Origin: Ceratothoa steindachneri
Taxonomy: Eukaryota; Arthropoda; Malacostraca; Isopoda; Cymothoidae
Assembly: GCA_963969495.1 (NCBI GenBank)
Contig: OZ018321.1
Span: 129,302,120-129,366,119, forward strand
Direction of reading: 5' to 3'
DNA: 64,000 bases
A model generated the notes under the pieces. The model saw only the letters and a list, made by a program, of their open reading frames with translations. It was not told the origin of the DNA and did not search any database. Of this stretch, positions 47,733-61,199 are shown one piece after another. Made by a program: the position numbers and the translations under genes. Positions within the stretch are counted from its first letter, which is position 1. Every line of letters starts with the position of its first letter.

Positions 47733-48509
47733 TTCCCCCCTTCGAGCGCGGAGAAAATCCCCCCCCTTTCTCACCCCTATAAAACATCCGACGCCGGACT
47801 TAGACAGCAGTTAGTAACCGCCTGAATCAGAGTATCCGAGAGTATCTCTCATCCGGCCGTCCCATTAGTTCCGCGTGAACCCTTGTAGAACCCATCAAGT
47901 CCTGTATATTTCGCGTACTCATTGGTACCCGTTCTTAGAACGTGACGCGTAAGTTTCTTGATTTGCTATTCTAAACCCGAAGGCAAAATCGGATTTCTTC
48001 TCGCGTAATAGTCGTTTGTCAAGAGGCTATTATTGTGGACTCTACGCCGTCTCTAACAAGGCAGGACTAGTCCCTCGGACCAAGTCTTCAAGATAACCGC
48101 AACGCACAACTCTGCTGTGCAAGCTCTCCCCCCACCCTTTAAACCTCCATCCTTTGTCTTCGCGTCCGCTCAAGGTCATTTGAGCCTTCCATTTGTCATA
48201 GCTAGCTCTTTGAAGCCGAGACTCGTCTACGTCTCTTATGTGTATATACTTTAATCAAAAACCTTTTAATTTCATAAATATATTATCTGCATAATAGTAA
48301 GGTATATTTTTTTACTCCGTTTCTATTACCCGAGAACATTCCCAAGATAAGCTAATCATTGGCTAACCTAAAACTGCACTCTAGAACTTAATTGCATTCT
48401 GATTTGTATTTTGAATTTTACCTACGCTCATAACGGACTAATCCGTTCATAGGCCTCTCTACCTCGGGCTGAGGAATTTTAAAGGGGGTTGGGTTCTAAC
48501 ATAGACCTA
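47733..48509 (+). repeat. 3' LTR of the gypsy element
   Basis: Matches 43589-44577 except for the duplication. Starts near CTTCGAGCGCGGAGAAAATC and ends near GTTGGGTTCTAACA. Divergence between the two LTRs is considerable (many substitutions and indels), indicating an old insertion. Confidence 0.75.
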
Positions 48510-51500
48510 CAACAATGTCTTTTCGCATAGTCCTGTAGGTTAAAATAATTGGCATTGGTAGGAGTTGATTAATTGTTTTAGCTCCGAAACCTCTCAAGAC
48601 CACGATGCTAATTGCATTAATTTGGGCAATATGAGCAATGATTAGGCCAAATGCCTATTAAATGTACGAATAATTCCTAATTAAATAATGTACATAAATT
48701 CCTAAAATACAAATTTCATATTTTCAGGTACCATTCATTCTGAATTCTTGGAAACTGGAAAGAACCACATGCCATTATATCTGAGTTTTTGTTCTTGACT
48801 TAACCAATGACTGTCAAAATTGCGAAAGGAGTTTTATGGAAATTTCCCTCACGGTACGCAATGACGAGAACACGGATGTTGGAGGAGGAATGCGTGGTCA
48901 TTTAGTAAATATGATATTCCAAACAACTTTTTTTTATTCACACAATTAAGTTTAAATTCGACAAAAACAACGCGACATGGATTAAAAGAGCATGTTTGTC
49001 GCAAGAAAGGTGGTTTGAGTGATACCAAATAAATCAAATGACAATAAAAATAAACGTTTGGCGTAAATATCGATCTGCATGTCTATAATAGCCTAGGAGT
49101 GCTCCCGTGTTGTAAAAATAAAGAAGGATTAAATATTGTTACTACTAGTTTTGTGAACGGGAAATATTTGCATCAGACAAAGCTAGTATTGGTGACTCTT
49201 TTTCAATAATGAATAACTAATTTAAGTTATTTTATTTATAATTATCTAAGAAAGAATCAGTAATATTACAGGGGATTTTAAAATTACTTGGCATTAACTT
49301 TATCTTCAAATGTTGGACTTTGTAGTAGTTCAAGCGGTCTTTTCTGAAACATAATCAACTTTGATTTGGATATCTCAATTCACTTCCATAGTGGTAGGTA
49401 GAAATTAGTTTAAGTCATACCGATTGAAAGATGGTCGTTTTGAGCAATTCCTAAAAGTAAATTATGTATGGGCAATGTATCAGAATTTTTGAGTGAATAT
49501 TTTTTTTTAAATGTAGCGTCTTGAAAATCATTTTGTAATATTTATTTACTCTGTGTAGTAGTGGTTGTTGCAATTAATTTACATTTCACTATAACTCATC
49601 CTGGAAATTATTTTGTGGAAACGTGCCCAAAGCAAGTTAGGAAATACATGCTATATCCAAATCTAGCCAGACCATGATCTGAGTTATTTTGTTTAAATTA
49701 AAACAAAATCCATCTATTAAATTTATATAGTGCGATTTCATAGTTTCATATATTTTGTCCTTTAAAGGTCAAATTTGGATAGGACGAATTTCGCTCGTAA
49801 TTTCTCGAAATTTTATAGAGGCTGCTTCTCGTCGTTAATGTTTCCCTCAAAATAGCTTTTGCTTAAATTTGGAGCTCAATTTGGCTTGGTTTAGAGGAAA
49901 TTCGTGCAAACGATCGCTCGCCAAAATTATCGATCTGAAAACCAATATTAAGGGAGTTTGAGTAGACCATATACCTTGATTGAGCTTCAGAGATCTCTTC
50001 TTGCAGAGCCATTTTGAGCCGGTTTAATATATTTGTAGTGCGATCTGTAATACAGAGGACAGAGAAAGATAAATACACAGGCGCGCGCGCAAGTCAACAA
50101 TTTAGTTTATTCACACAAATAAGGCAAACAATCTAATTAGGTAGTCAATTAAGAATGTTGACACAAGAAGTGACGAGAAGAAAAAGGGATTGAGTGGCTC
50201 TAAATTGCTTCACTATAGCGATTAATTTCCTTACTTTACTCGCAAAAATGGCGCTATCTGAAACACTGTGTTTTCCTATTACCATAATTTCATACACTTC
50301 CTACACTACCATCGGTCTATCGATCCTTACAACACCACGTTGAAGGCAAGGAATTGAAAGAGGCGAAAAGCGTGGATCAAAATTCAAGTAGATAATATTT
50401 TATGTCTGTATATAAGGGACAATGATGACAGCTATATCGTGAACATAGAAGGAATATGTAAGTTCTGGGGAAGCTGAAGCATTGCGAGTAAAATTGAAGG
50501 CCACTATCCTTTTTTTTTGTCGAGTTAATTACGTGGGTTGGAATCTAAAGCTCACGAAATTTTCTCCCCCAGAATATCGACCATTAGCACCAATTAATGT
50601 CGACAGTTAGTTTAGATGTTAAATTTTGTTGCTTTCTATCAAGTGGTAATTTGCTACAGAGAGTACAAGAGCTCTTTCTTTGTACAAGATGTATTCCCAG
50701 CAGTTAAGGATACTTCGTCTAGGCATCTAAACATAGGGGGTGATGTTCAAATTGCAATTGTTTATCAATATTTTACTTCAACAGATAATTCCTCTCTTTA
50801 AATTTTTGCTGTTATAATTAATGTAATTATTTTTTAAAAGTAATATGAAAATAGGATTTATTTTGTGCTTTCAGTGGCTATTCCCTCGCTTGCGGTTGCC
50901 AGAAAGGATCGCTAAAATAAAATCAATATTTTTTCAATAAGTAAAGACTCTCTCGTCAATTACTCATCTTCAACTCTTATCACCATTAAAAAAAGCGTTA
51001 TAGAGGAATTTATGACTTATATATGAATTTCTCCTGGAAAATAAATTTAGAAGAAAGCTTGCCCACCCTAGGTTAGTTCTAATCCCTCACAAATGAAAGA
51101 AAATGAAATGGTATTTTACCAAAGAGCATTTAAAAGCCTAAGTCTCATTACCACATCAAATGCGACGAATCGCGCATAACTACATATTTATTGAACGATA
51201 GTAACTAATTTTACTTTTAATATTTTTTCGTCATTTACTCTTTATCCCTGAGGAAAAACCTATATTTAATTCATATTTTTACTTCCAAGATGAAGATGCG
51301 ATATCCATCCTCAAATTGCCGACTCGGCGAAAAATTTCCAGCGAAAGAAAATTACCTATGAAATTAAGGCTCAAAATGGTGAATAGAGCGAGGGGAAATT
51401 CGAATTTACGAGGCTTCTGCGCTTATAAGAGAAGAATTTAGCCAAAATTATCGCTTGCGAAGAGTTGATCAAGTTATTATTATTAAATTAAAGAGAACGG

Positions 51501-51880
51501 GTGGAGCTATCAGCTCTTTAATTTCCTGACAGTTCTTTAATGTTCTCCTCTAGAGATTTAATTTCTTGTGGCACGAGAAGGAAGCTGTCGTGATTAGTGC
51601 ACAGAAAATTTTTTCATAGGGTTCATATAACAGGCTGAGAAGGATTAGGGACCTGGTGCGTTTTTTGGCCATTTTATTGATTTTTACGTGTCTAACACAA
51701 ACAACTTAAGCTATTATACACAAATCTGCAAAGGTGGACACGAAATTGGCTATATAGATATTTCATTTTATAAAAGGTAATGAATGATGTGTTTAAAGGT
51801 TTACTTCTAAGTTTACGAGGATGATTGCAACGAGTCTTCATCTTTTTATATATATACATTTCACCATTTTTGCAGGGTAG

Positions 51881-51883
<3 letters not shown>
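48510..51883. other. Long stretch without recognised genes
   Basis: AT-rich sequence without long frames (longest about 71 codons). Two similar-looking patches near 49750-49950 and 51350-51450 share the words GCCAAAATTATCG and AAATTCG, possibly an unidentified old repeat. Nothing else was recognised. Confidence 0.4.

Positions 51884-51925
<42 letters not shown>
51884..51925. repeat. (TA)n microsatellite at the end of a PLE
   Basis: About 42 bases of AT dinucleotide. A minus-strand PLE end abuts it. Confidence 0.93.
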
Positions 51926-51927
<2 letters not shown>

Positions 51928-52760
51928 GAATATGAAGACCCAGTAGATTACACTAATCATTTATTCATCGGACGTTTCTGACGTTCGCTAGGACCATCTT
52001 CAGCGACTGAATCGACTAATGAGAAGAAGAAATATTAACGATAAGAGTTAAACGGTTTGAAACATGCTTTATATAATGGCTAAAAAAGCGGGGAAAAGCA
52101 AGGTAAATAAATAAAAATGACAATTATTGAGATGGAAGTAAAAACACAAATAACAATATTTCGAATTAATTGATAATATCCAGTGTAATTTTAAAGTTTT
52201 AACATACACTAAACTGACTTGAGTATCAAAAATTAAAGGTAACTGGAATAAACGATAAAATAACCTATTATATTAATTATAAACAAAAAAAAAAGGAAAA
52301 CAAGTGTGAACGAATTAAACAAAGGAGTTGTGAAATCAACTAACTAACGACAGAAAAACTACTAACGAGATTTGTTCGCCTGGTCGGTTGTCTAGTTAAT
52401 GTATTGAAGTGTTGGTTGGTTATATAGTGAATAGTTTAATTGAGAAGGAGTAATTATTGAGGTTTGCATTTATTTTATTGATGTACAGTGACTCTATGAT
52501 TTTCAAAATCAAGAGAGGTTAAGGCTGAAGATAAGATGCTAAATGGATCAGGATTGAGAGTATTATGGTGATACTCAGAGTGTTGCCTAATGTTAGATGC
52601 TTTAGGTTTAGAAATGGGAATACCAGTCCTATGAGACTAACCTAAGAGCTTTGCGATCCTGAATTTGAGCGTAAGCCAGTTTGGCCTGAAAATGTTGTCG
52701 CGAGTTATTCACTTGAAGTTTCCTGCTTGCATTATATGCACCATCGAGTGTCGAAGCACT
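51926..52760 (-). pseudogene. PLE 3' fragment: GIY-YIG C-terminus and terminal region
   Basis: On the minus strand, KLAYAQIQDRKALRLVS, then HRTGIPISKPKASNIRQHSE and YHHNTLNPDPFSILSSALTS, LDFENHRVTVHQ (about 52690-52480). This matches the distal half of PLE GIY-YIG domains (hxGVSxRTGxPLxxPxxSxIRxHxxxxxH...). The long AT-rich tail ends with GTCGCTGAAGATGGTC and CAGAAACGTCCGATGAATAA (52000-51955), the usual end of such PLEs, then (TA)n. 5' truncated. Confidence 0.7.
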
Positions 52761-52924
52761 GAGGACAGGTGGCTTTTAATTGCTGGGTACCTTGCATTTG
52801 TGTTTAACCTCCCAGGGAGCAAGGACAATTGACTAGATAAAAGAGTTTATAAGAAAGAAGAAAACAAATTTTGGTTCGAGTAATGGCGAAATAGGAGAGG
52901 TGGGGTCCAAGCCGGACTGCCCAT

Positions 52925-53242
52925 GTGAGGAACATGTCGCTAAACCGGCGCCTTGCAGACCTCTGTACGGCGGAGAGTGTCTTTTTTGGCGACCCCTACG
53001 CCGTATTCTATGGTAGAAAAGACCTCTACCAAAGGGATAGGGTGCACCTCTCTTTTAAGGGCTTAGCTTTCCTAGCCAACCTCATCCAGGATGTCGTGGA
53101 GTGCACCCAAAGGAGTGTACGGCCCATTGGGAAGGCGGACGTACGCCAGTACGCCCGAGTCACTCCCCAAACAACCTTCTCGGAGGTTTTCAAGAATGGA
53201 GCCACCGCGACAACCAAGAAGCCGGGAAACGGAAGAGTATAG
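52925..53242 (+). pseudogene. LINE ORF1 C-terminal SGNH esterase domain (5' truncated)
   Basis: RLADLCTAESVFFGDPYAVF, then YGRKDLYQRDRVHLSFKGLA. The D-R-V-H block is the Asp/His pair that ends SGNH hydrolase domains, as found in ORF1 proteins of many CR1-clade LINEs. The rest of the domain (GDS and N blocks) is missing because the element is 5' truncated. A Lys/Thr-rich tail of ~45 residues ends at 53242. The ORF overlaps the start of the ORF2 frame. The complementary 5' half of a similar ORF1 is seen at 62132-63480 on the other strand. Confidence 0.65.
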
Positions 53243-53249
53243 GGAGTCC

Positions 53250-55982
53250 TACATTAGGAGACTCCCTGAAAGTTCTTCTGTTCAATGCGAGGTCCATCAG
53301 GAACAAGTTTCCTGAGCTCTGTGGCCTTGTAGCGACGAAAGAACCCGAAATGGTAGCCATAACAGAATCGTGGTTAAAAACCTCAAACCGAGACTTTAAG
53401 GGCGAATTCACGGTTCCTGGCTACCAACTCTTACACAAAGATAGGCCAGACAGAGAGGGTGGCGGTGTAATGTTGTATGTCAAGGATACAATCAAATCTA
53501 CGAACTCCAACATTATATCCGATCACGAGCTTCTAGGCGTTGACCTAGAGATAGGTCCTGTCAGATACAGGACCCTGGTGCTTTACAGACCCCCTTTCCA
53601 ACCCATTGAGAAGAACAGGGAAATGTACCAGCTGCTGGGTAAACTTGTTCAAGGCAGAGTGTGCATCGTTATGGGTGACTTCAACAGACAAGTTGACTGG
53701 GAAACCAGAGCAGCCTGTGGCGAGAGCACGCTACTCCTGGAGTTCGCAAACAACGAGTTCCTCACTTAATGGGTCAGAAAACCGACGAAAGATGGAAATA
53801 TCCTCGACTTGGTCTTCACCTTTGAGGAATGATATCGTTGAGGATATCTCTGTAGGCGAAGAGCTCGGTGGCAGTGATCACCAGCTAATTAGATTCACCG
53901 TCAAAATCCCGAAGGTATTTTTTTTTTTTATTTAAGGGGCTATCTGGCGACTGCTGACTTAGGCATAAGTCGCCGTAAACCCCCGAAGGTAAGGTCTGTT
54001 GCCATCAATCAAGGAAACTTGACTTAAGAAGAGCAGACTTTGCGAGCCTTCGTGCTGGGCTGACTGATGTAAGGCTAGCGGTATGCGAAGATGTTGAGGA
54101 TTCGTGGAACAATTTTAAAAATAAGTTCATGAGTCTTCAATCAAGTTGCATCCCTCTGAAATGCCTCCGTCGGTCCTCTGTTCAACCAAAGTGGTTTAAT
54201 CGAGAAATCGGCCAACTGCTTAGGGAGAAGAGAAATGCGTACCGGCGATCAAAGATCTCGGGTGCCTTTGACGAGTACCGGAGGCTAGCCAGAAGAGTGA
54301 AGTCCAGCATAAGGGCAATTAAGCGATCTGAGGAACTCCGAGTGGCAAGATTCTAAAAGGAGAATCCCAAGGAGTTTATTGGCTATGTAAATAGCTGTAA
54401 ATCAATCCATCGTAGGATTGCGCCCTTAGTGGACGAGGAGGGTGCATTAACTCAGTCAGATACAGAAAATGCTAACCTGCTCAATGACTACTTCTCTTCA
54501 GTGTTTACTAAAGAGCATGGTCCCATCCTCCAGCCCACGGATTCCTACTCGGGGGAAAAGCTGGAAGTAATGGACTTCATCGAAGAAGAAATAAAGAAAA
54601 AGATCGCTAAACTAAAGACGAATAAGTCCCCCGGACTGGACGGGTTTCTATCCAAGGTGTTGAAGGAAGTGTGCGATAAAGTATCACGACATCTGTGCGC
54701 TATCTTTAACATGTCAATCTGGACCGGATGCGTTCCGAAAGACTAGCGTGAGGCGGAGGTGACTCCAATCTTCAAGAAAGGAGACCCCAGCCATCCGTCA
54801 AACTACCGACCCATCAGTTTGACTTCGATAATCGGTAAACTCATGGAAAGCATGATAGTGGACAAGATAACGTCTTATTTAGAGTCTAACCTGCTACTGA
54901 AAAGTTCCCAGCACGGCTTCCAAAGGCAACGGTCATGCCTGACGAACCTTGTGGAATTCTTTCACTTCGTGTTCAGTGAGCACGATCGGGACAAGGCAGT
55001 GGATGTGGTGTACTTAGACTTTCAGAAAGCCCTTGATAAGGTACCACACCGCCGCCTTCTCCGGAAAGTGCGAGCGCTTGGCATAGACGGAAAGGTAGCC
55101 GGCTAGATCAAAAACTGGCTAAGTGGCAGACGGCAACGGGTGGTGGTGAATGGACAGTCTTCTGAATGGGTGCCCGTTACTAGCGGGGTGCCTCAAGGTT
55201 CTGTCCTGGGACCACTACTATTCATCATCTACGTCAATGACATGAAAGGTGACATGGTTGCCAAGATTTCCAAATTTGCCGACGATACCAAGCTTGGTAT
55301 CAACGTTACAAAGGATGGAAATACTGCCCGCCTGCAGGAAGATCTTTGGAAGATTGGGGAGTGGTCGGACACGTAGCAAATGCCTTTTAACGTGAACAAA
55401 TGCAAAGTAGTGCATATCGGCCACCGAAACTCCAAATCTCAGTACATCCTTAAGAGCACTGCCCTTGAATCGAGTGACACTGAGGACTTGGGTGTTACTA
55501 TCACTAGTGACCTCAAGTTCTCGAAACAGTACATTGAGGCGGAGAAAAAGGCCCAAAGGATGCTAGGCTACATAAAGCGCCAGTTTGGATACCGTAACAA
55601 GGAGATAGTACTTTGTCTGTACAACTCCCTCGTTCGGCCGCACCTGGAGTATGCCGTACAATTTTGGAGTCCTTCGTTTCGAAAGGACATTGGAAGGTTA
55701 GAACGCGTACAAGCTAGGGCAACCAAACTGATTTTCTCTATTCGACATAAAATTTATGAGGATAGACTAAGTGAAAAAGATCTCTTCTCGCTGGAAACCC
55801 GTAGACTGCGTGGTCAGCTCATCGAAGTTTTCAAAATACTTCGAGGGTTTGACAATGTTGACTACCGGGATATTTTCACACTGAGTGAGAACAAAACGCG
55901 CAAACACGGCTTCAAACTTGAACTGAAGCGTTACAACCACAATCTGTGTCGAAATTTTTTTCACTTACAGTATCTGCGGTGA
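53250..55982 (+). pseudogene. CR1-type LINE ORF2: endonuclease and RT, nearly complete but with stops and two frame changes
   Basis: Endonuclease: LKVLLFNARSIRNKFPELC, PEMVAITESWL (Asn and Glu present), GGGVMLYVKD, LVLYRPP, IVMGDFNRQVDW (53280-53700). A TAA near 53767 and a frame change precede SVGEELGGSDHQLIRFTV (about 53855-53905). After a 64-bp insertion the linker reads SWNNFKNKFM, PKWFNREIGQLLREKRNAYR. RT: NKSPGLDGFLSKVLKE, NYRPISLTSIIGKLMESM, SQHGFQRQRSCLTNLVEFF, DVVYLDFQKALDKVPH (Asp present), VTSGVPQGSVLGPLLFIIY, KFADDTKLG, then the thumb, LYNSLVRPHLEYAVQFWSP and RRLRGQLIEVFKILRG to 55982. Stops at 54354, 54745, 55105 and 55374; the last three replace conserved Trp. Confidence 0.85.
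53918..53981 (-). mobile_element. 64-bp poly(A)-tailed retro-insertion with 10-bp target duplication
   Basis: The direct repeat CCCGAAGGTA flanks it at 53908-53917 and 53982-53991. On the minus strand the insert ends ...CCCCTTAAATAAA followed by an A-run, i.e. a poly(A) signal and tail. The body carries nested inverted repeats (GGCGACT...AGTCGCC; GACTTA...TAAGTC). It looks like the extreme 3' end of a SINE or LINE transcript. Removing it leaves the LINE reading continuous at the nucleotide level. Confidence 0.75.
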
Positions 55983-56213
55983 GTGGAACGCACTTCCAGT
56001 GGAAGTTGTCAACAGTGAATCTGTTGACCAGGTTAAGACAAGACTAGACAAAGTCTTGAAAAGTGGCCGTTTAGGGACGCAAAACAATTGAGCAGCCATG
56101 TGCCTACTCAATTGCTAGTCCAAAGGTACCCTCTTTGAATGGACCGTAAGGTCTCCTAGGGTACTTCCTTTCCTTGTTACTCCTTGTTGAGAGTGAGCGT
56201 GTAGGAGTGTTAA

Positions 56214-56342
56214 TGTAAGAGAGAGAGTGTGAGAAAGTGTGAAAAAGTGAGAAAGAGTATGATGAGGCTGAGAGTGTGACAATGAGAGTGAGAGAGACTG
56301 ATACATTTTTATGTATGAGAGAAAGAGAGAGAGAGAGAGAGA
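56214..56342. repeat. (GA)n-rich spacer between two LINE 3' ends
   Basis: GAGAGAGTGTGAG-like degenerate GA sequence that becomes pure GA at 56322-56342. Confidence 0.8.
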
Positions 56343-56625
56343 GCAACAAGGAGTTACAAGGAAAAGAAGTACCCTAGGATACCTTACGGTCCATTCAAAG
56401 AGGGTATCTTTGGGCTAACAGTTGAGCACGCACACTTCTGTACAACGACTTAAGTGCCCAAACGGCCACTTTTCAAGACTTTGTCCAGTCTTGACTTGAA
56501 CTGATCAACAGAATTGCTGTTGTAAACTTCCACTGGAAGTTGTCCGCCGCAGATGCTGTATGTAAAAGATTTACCACACAGATCACGGATGTAACGCTTC
56601 AGTTCAAGTTTATAGCCGTGAGAGA
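56343..56625 (-). mobile_element. Inverted 3' end of the same CR1-type LINE (5' truncated copy)
   Basis: On the minus strand it repeats the 3' end of the preceding LINE: TTGAACTGAAGCGTTACATC, CAACTTCCAGTGGAAGTT, AAAGTCTTGAAAAGTGGCC, TTTGAATGGACCGTAAGG and CCTTGTAACTCCTTGTTG, in the same order. About 280 bases, then (GA)n and other DNA on the left. The two copies face each other tail to tail. Confidence 0.75.
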
Positions 56626-57865
<1,240 letters not shown>

Positions 57866-58010
57866 GAGCCTAATTTCTTGAGTTAGAGTTCAGTTAATCA
57901 CGAAGATGAATCGACCACCCCTCGTATCTCCAGAGACTTTTGGTTAGCAGTCTGCCCGTGCTTGGGTACGACTCTGAGCCCGGAGCTAGTCTACACAGGC
58001 ATACCTCGAC
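57866..58010. other. Spacer between two (TA)n arrays, carrying an orphan mariner end
   Basis: GACCACCCCTCGTA (57913-57926) is the outermost sequence of the mariner that starts at 58132 (right end reads TTGACCACCCCTCG). No partner end or transposase sequence is seen next to it. The rest is unrecognised. Confidence 0.4.
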
Positions 58011-58054
58011 ATATATATATATTTATATATATATATATTTATATATATATATAT

Positions 58055-58131
<77 letters not shown>
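58011..58131. repeat. (TA)n microsatellite, target of a mariner
   Basis: About 120 bases of AT dinucleotide with TTTAT and GAT interruptions. A mariner starts directly at its right edge. Confidence 0.95.
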
Positions 58132-59650
<1,519 letters not shown>

Positions 59651-59653
59651 GTG

Positions 59654-60140
59654 TCCTCATTTGAGCGTTTCTGTCAATAAGGAGAGATCCTTGGGTTGTC
59701 AGGCAAGGATCTAGTTTTATATGTTTAGGAGGAAGAAAGAAATGAAAGGACAGTAAAACGTGAACACAGAGAAGCTTAAGAGAGAAGAGAAAAGGAACAA
59801 AGAAAAGCTGAAAAGGAACAAAGAGAAGCCGAAGATGAAGAAAAGAACAGAGAGATGCTGAAGAAAGAGAAAGAGAAAGAACTCGTCTTCATAAGCAAAA
59901 CAGGAATCATTTAGAAACCCTTATTGTTAGCTCGAGAAATGAATCCCCCTCCCCTCCTACTTAACTCACTTTGAGAAATTTTTCGAAGTGAACCACTGGG
60001 ATATTGAAGCCGATGGAGTCGCTCGACTACTTCCTCTCCTTAATACTAACCTCCAAGTAATTTTCATTTCGCTCCCGGCCAAGTCTACTCTCGACTACTT
60101 CTCCCTCAAGTCGGAATTTTTATTGGCTGTTAATATGAAT
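59654..60140 (+). pseudogene. gypsy gag N-terminal half (second element)
   Basis: SSFERFCQ, GEILGLSGKDLVLYV, then a highly charged coiled-coil (REKEQRKAEKEQREAEDEEK), several stops, and the capsid start LTHFEKFFEVNHWDIEADGV with RLLPLLNTNLQVIFISLPA and STLDYFSLKSEFLLAVNMNP. It ends abruptly near 60140 and joins integrase sequence, so the C-terminal gag, the knuckle, the protease and the HH half of the integrase finger are deleted. Confidence 0.65.
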
Positions 60141-60145
60141 CCCGA

Positions 60146-61165
60146 ATGTCTAGTCATTACAGTCACAATAAAATGGCTCAGAGAATCTTTTATTATTTCT
60201 TCTGGCCCAGTGCTGCCAAAGAAATTCCCGAGTTTTGCAGATCGTGTGACATTTGTCAGAAGACTACAGAAAAAGGAAGAATACCACTTGCCCCCCTTCA
60301 GGAGACCCCAACTGTCTCGGAGCCTTTGATTAGAGAGGCCATAGATCTAATTGACCCAATTCACTCCCGTCTAGTGGAGGACACTCGTACATTCTCAATC
60401 TTGTTGACTTTGCAACGAAATTCCTCGAGGCAGTCCCCACTTAAGAAAATAGAGAGCGTGACCTTTGCGGAGGCCCTGATTTTCATCTTTTCCCGCGTCA
60501 GCATCTCGAAGGAGATTTTGTCCGATAGAGGTAGACAGTTCACTTCTGACCTAATGGAACACGTTGGCAAGCTCCTTACAATCAAGCCTTTCTTCACCTC
60601 CCCTTTTCACCCTGCCGCTAACAGCGTCTGTGAAAAGTTGAATGGTATTCTGAAGATCATTCTGAAAAGGTTATGCCAAGCTCAGCCCCAAGAATGGCAT
60701 CGATACCTACAGGTTGCTCTGATTGGCTGCAGAGAAATCCCCCACAGGACTTTGGGATTTGCTCCCTTCGAGCTCTTGTATGGCCGAAATGTTCGTGGAC
60801 CAATAAGCATTTTGAATGAAATTTTTTTTTAGCCACGCCTAGATGAGGAGATCAATTTGTCATATTCTTACGTGCTATATCATAGGAACCGCTCGGAAAA
60901 ATGCGCCCATATAGCGTACAAAAATTCGGTCCTAAATTTATACAAATATTGGACGTAATTTGACGTTAGGTCCAAGCAAAGGGAATTGAAACCCGGTAAG
61001 GAGATGCTGCTCCTCCTACCCACGGAGACAAGCAAGCTCTTGTCCCGAGGGAAAGGCCCTTTCCCAATCCTAGAAGCCCGCAGTCCCAAAGATTACGGAA
61101 TACAGCCTCCCTCAGGGAACAAATTGTTTCATGTAAATTAGCTTAAGTGCTATCACCGCCGTGCC
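60146..61165 (+). pseudogene. gypsy integrase (second element), catalytic triad retained
   Basis: The frame 60146-60832 starts within the zinc finger (IFYYFFWPSAAKEIPEFCRS, then CRSCDICQKTTEKGRIPLAP; the two His are lost) and covers the DDE core: EAIDLIDPIHS, ALIFIFSRVSISKEILSDRG and RQFTSDLMEHVGKLL, then HPAANSVCEKLNGILKIILK, with Asp, Asp and Glu all present, followed by CREIPHRTLGFAPFELLYGR. A stop at 60830-60832 is followed by the C-terminal part, read through a few stops to KELKPGKEMLLLLPTETSKL, ILEARSPKDYGIQPPSGNKL and FHVN-LKCYHRR near 61130-61165 (GPY/F-type end). RT begins only 35 bases later. Confidence 0.85.
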
Positions 61166-61199
61166 TGCATTAATAATATAATTGCCCTTGACGAAGAGG

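Larger units (their letters stand above)
43589..48509 (+). mobile_element. Ty3/gypsy LTR retrotransposon, internally deleted, integrase-first order (Gmr1-like)
   Basis: Two LTRs in direct orientation (43589-44577 and 47733-48509) enclose gag, zinc knuckle, protease and integrase, all decayed. No RT or RNase H lies between protease and integrase, and integrase is followed directly by the 3' LTR. In ordinary gypsy elements RT/RNase H sit between protease and integrase; in the Gmr1 group integrase comes first. Here the RT/RNase H part, expected after integrase, has been lost. The element at 59.6-62.0 kb shares gag and integrase words with it and retains the RT downstream of integrase, supporting that reading. 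Confidence 0.75.
52905..56213 (+). mobile_element. CR1-type LINE with SGNH-esterase ORF1, 5' truncated
   Basis: Begins inside ORF1 and runs through ORF2 to a 3' UTR ending near 56213, just before a (GA)n tract. The 3' end word set (TTTGAATGGACCGTAAGG, GGGTACTTC, TTGTTACTCCTTGTTG) is repeated in inverted form at 56343-56415 and at 41881-41926. Contains a 64-bp poly(A)-tailed insertion. ORFs are described separately. Confidence 0.8.

Noticed and set aside
54351..55380. Reassignment of TAG as Trp or readthrough to explain stops in the CR1 RT
   Set aside because: Other stops (TAA near 53767 and 54354) and frameshifts are present as well, so ordinary decay is sufficient.
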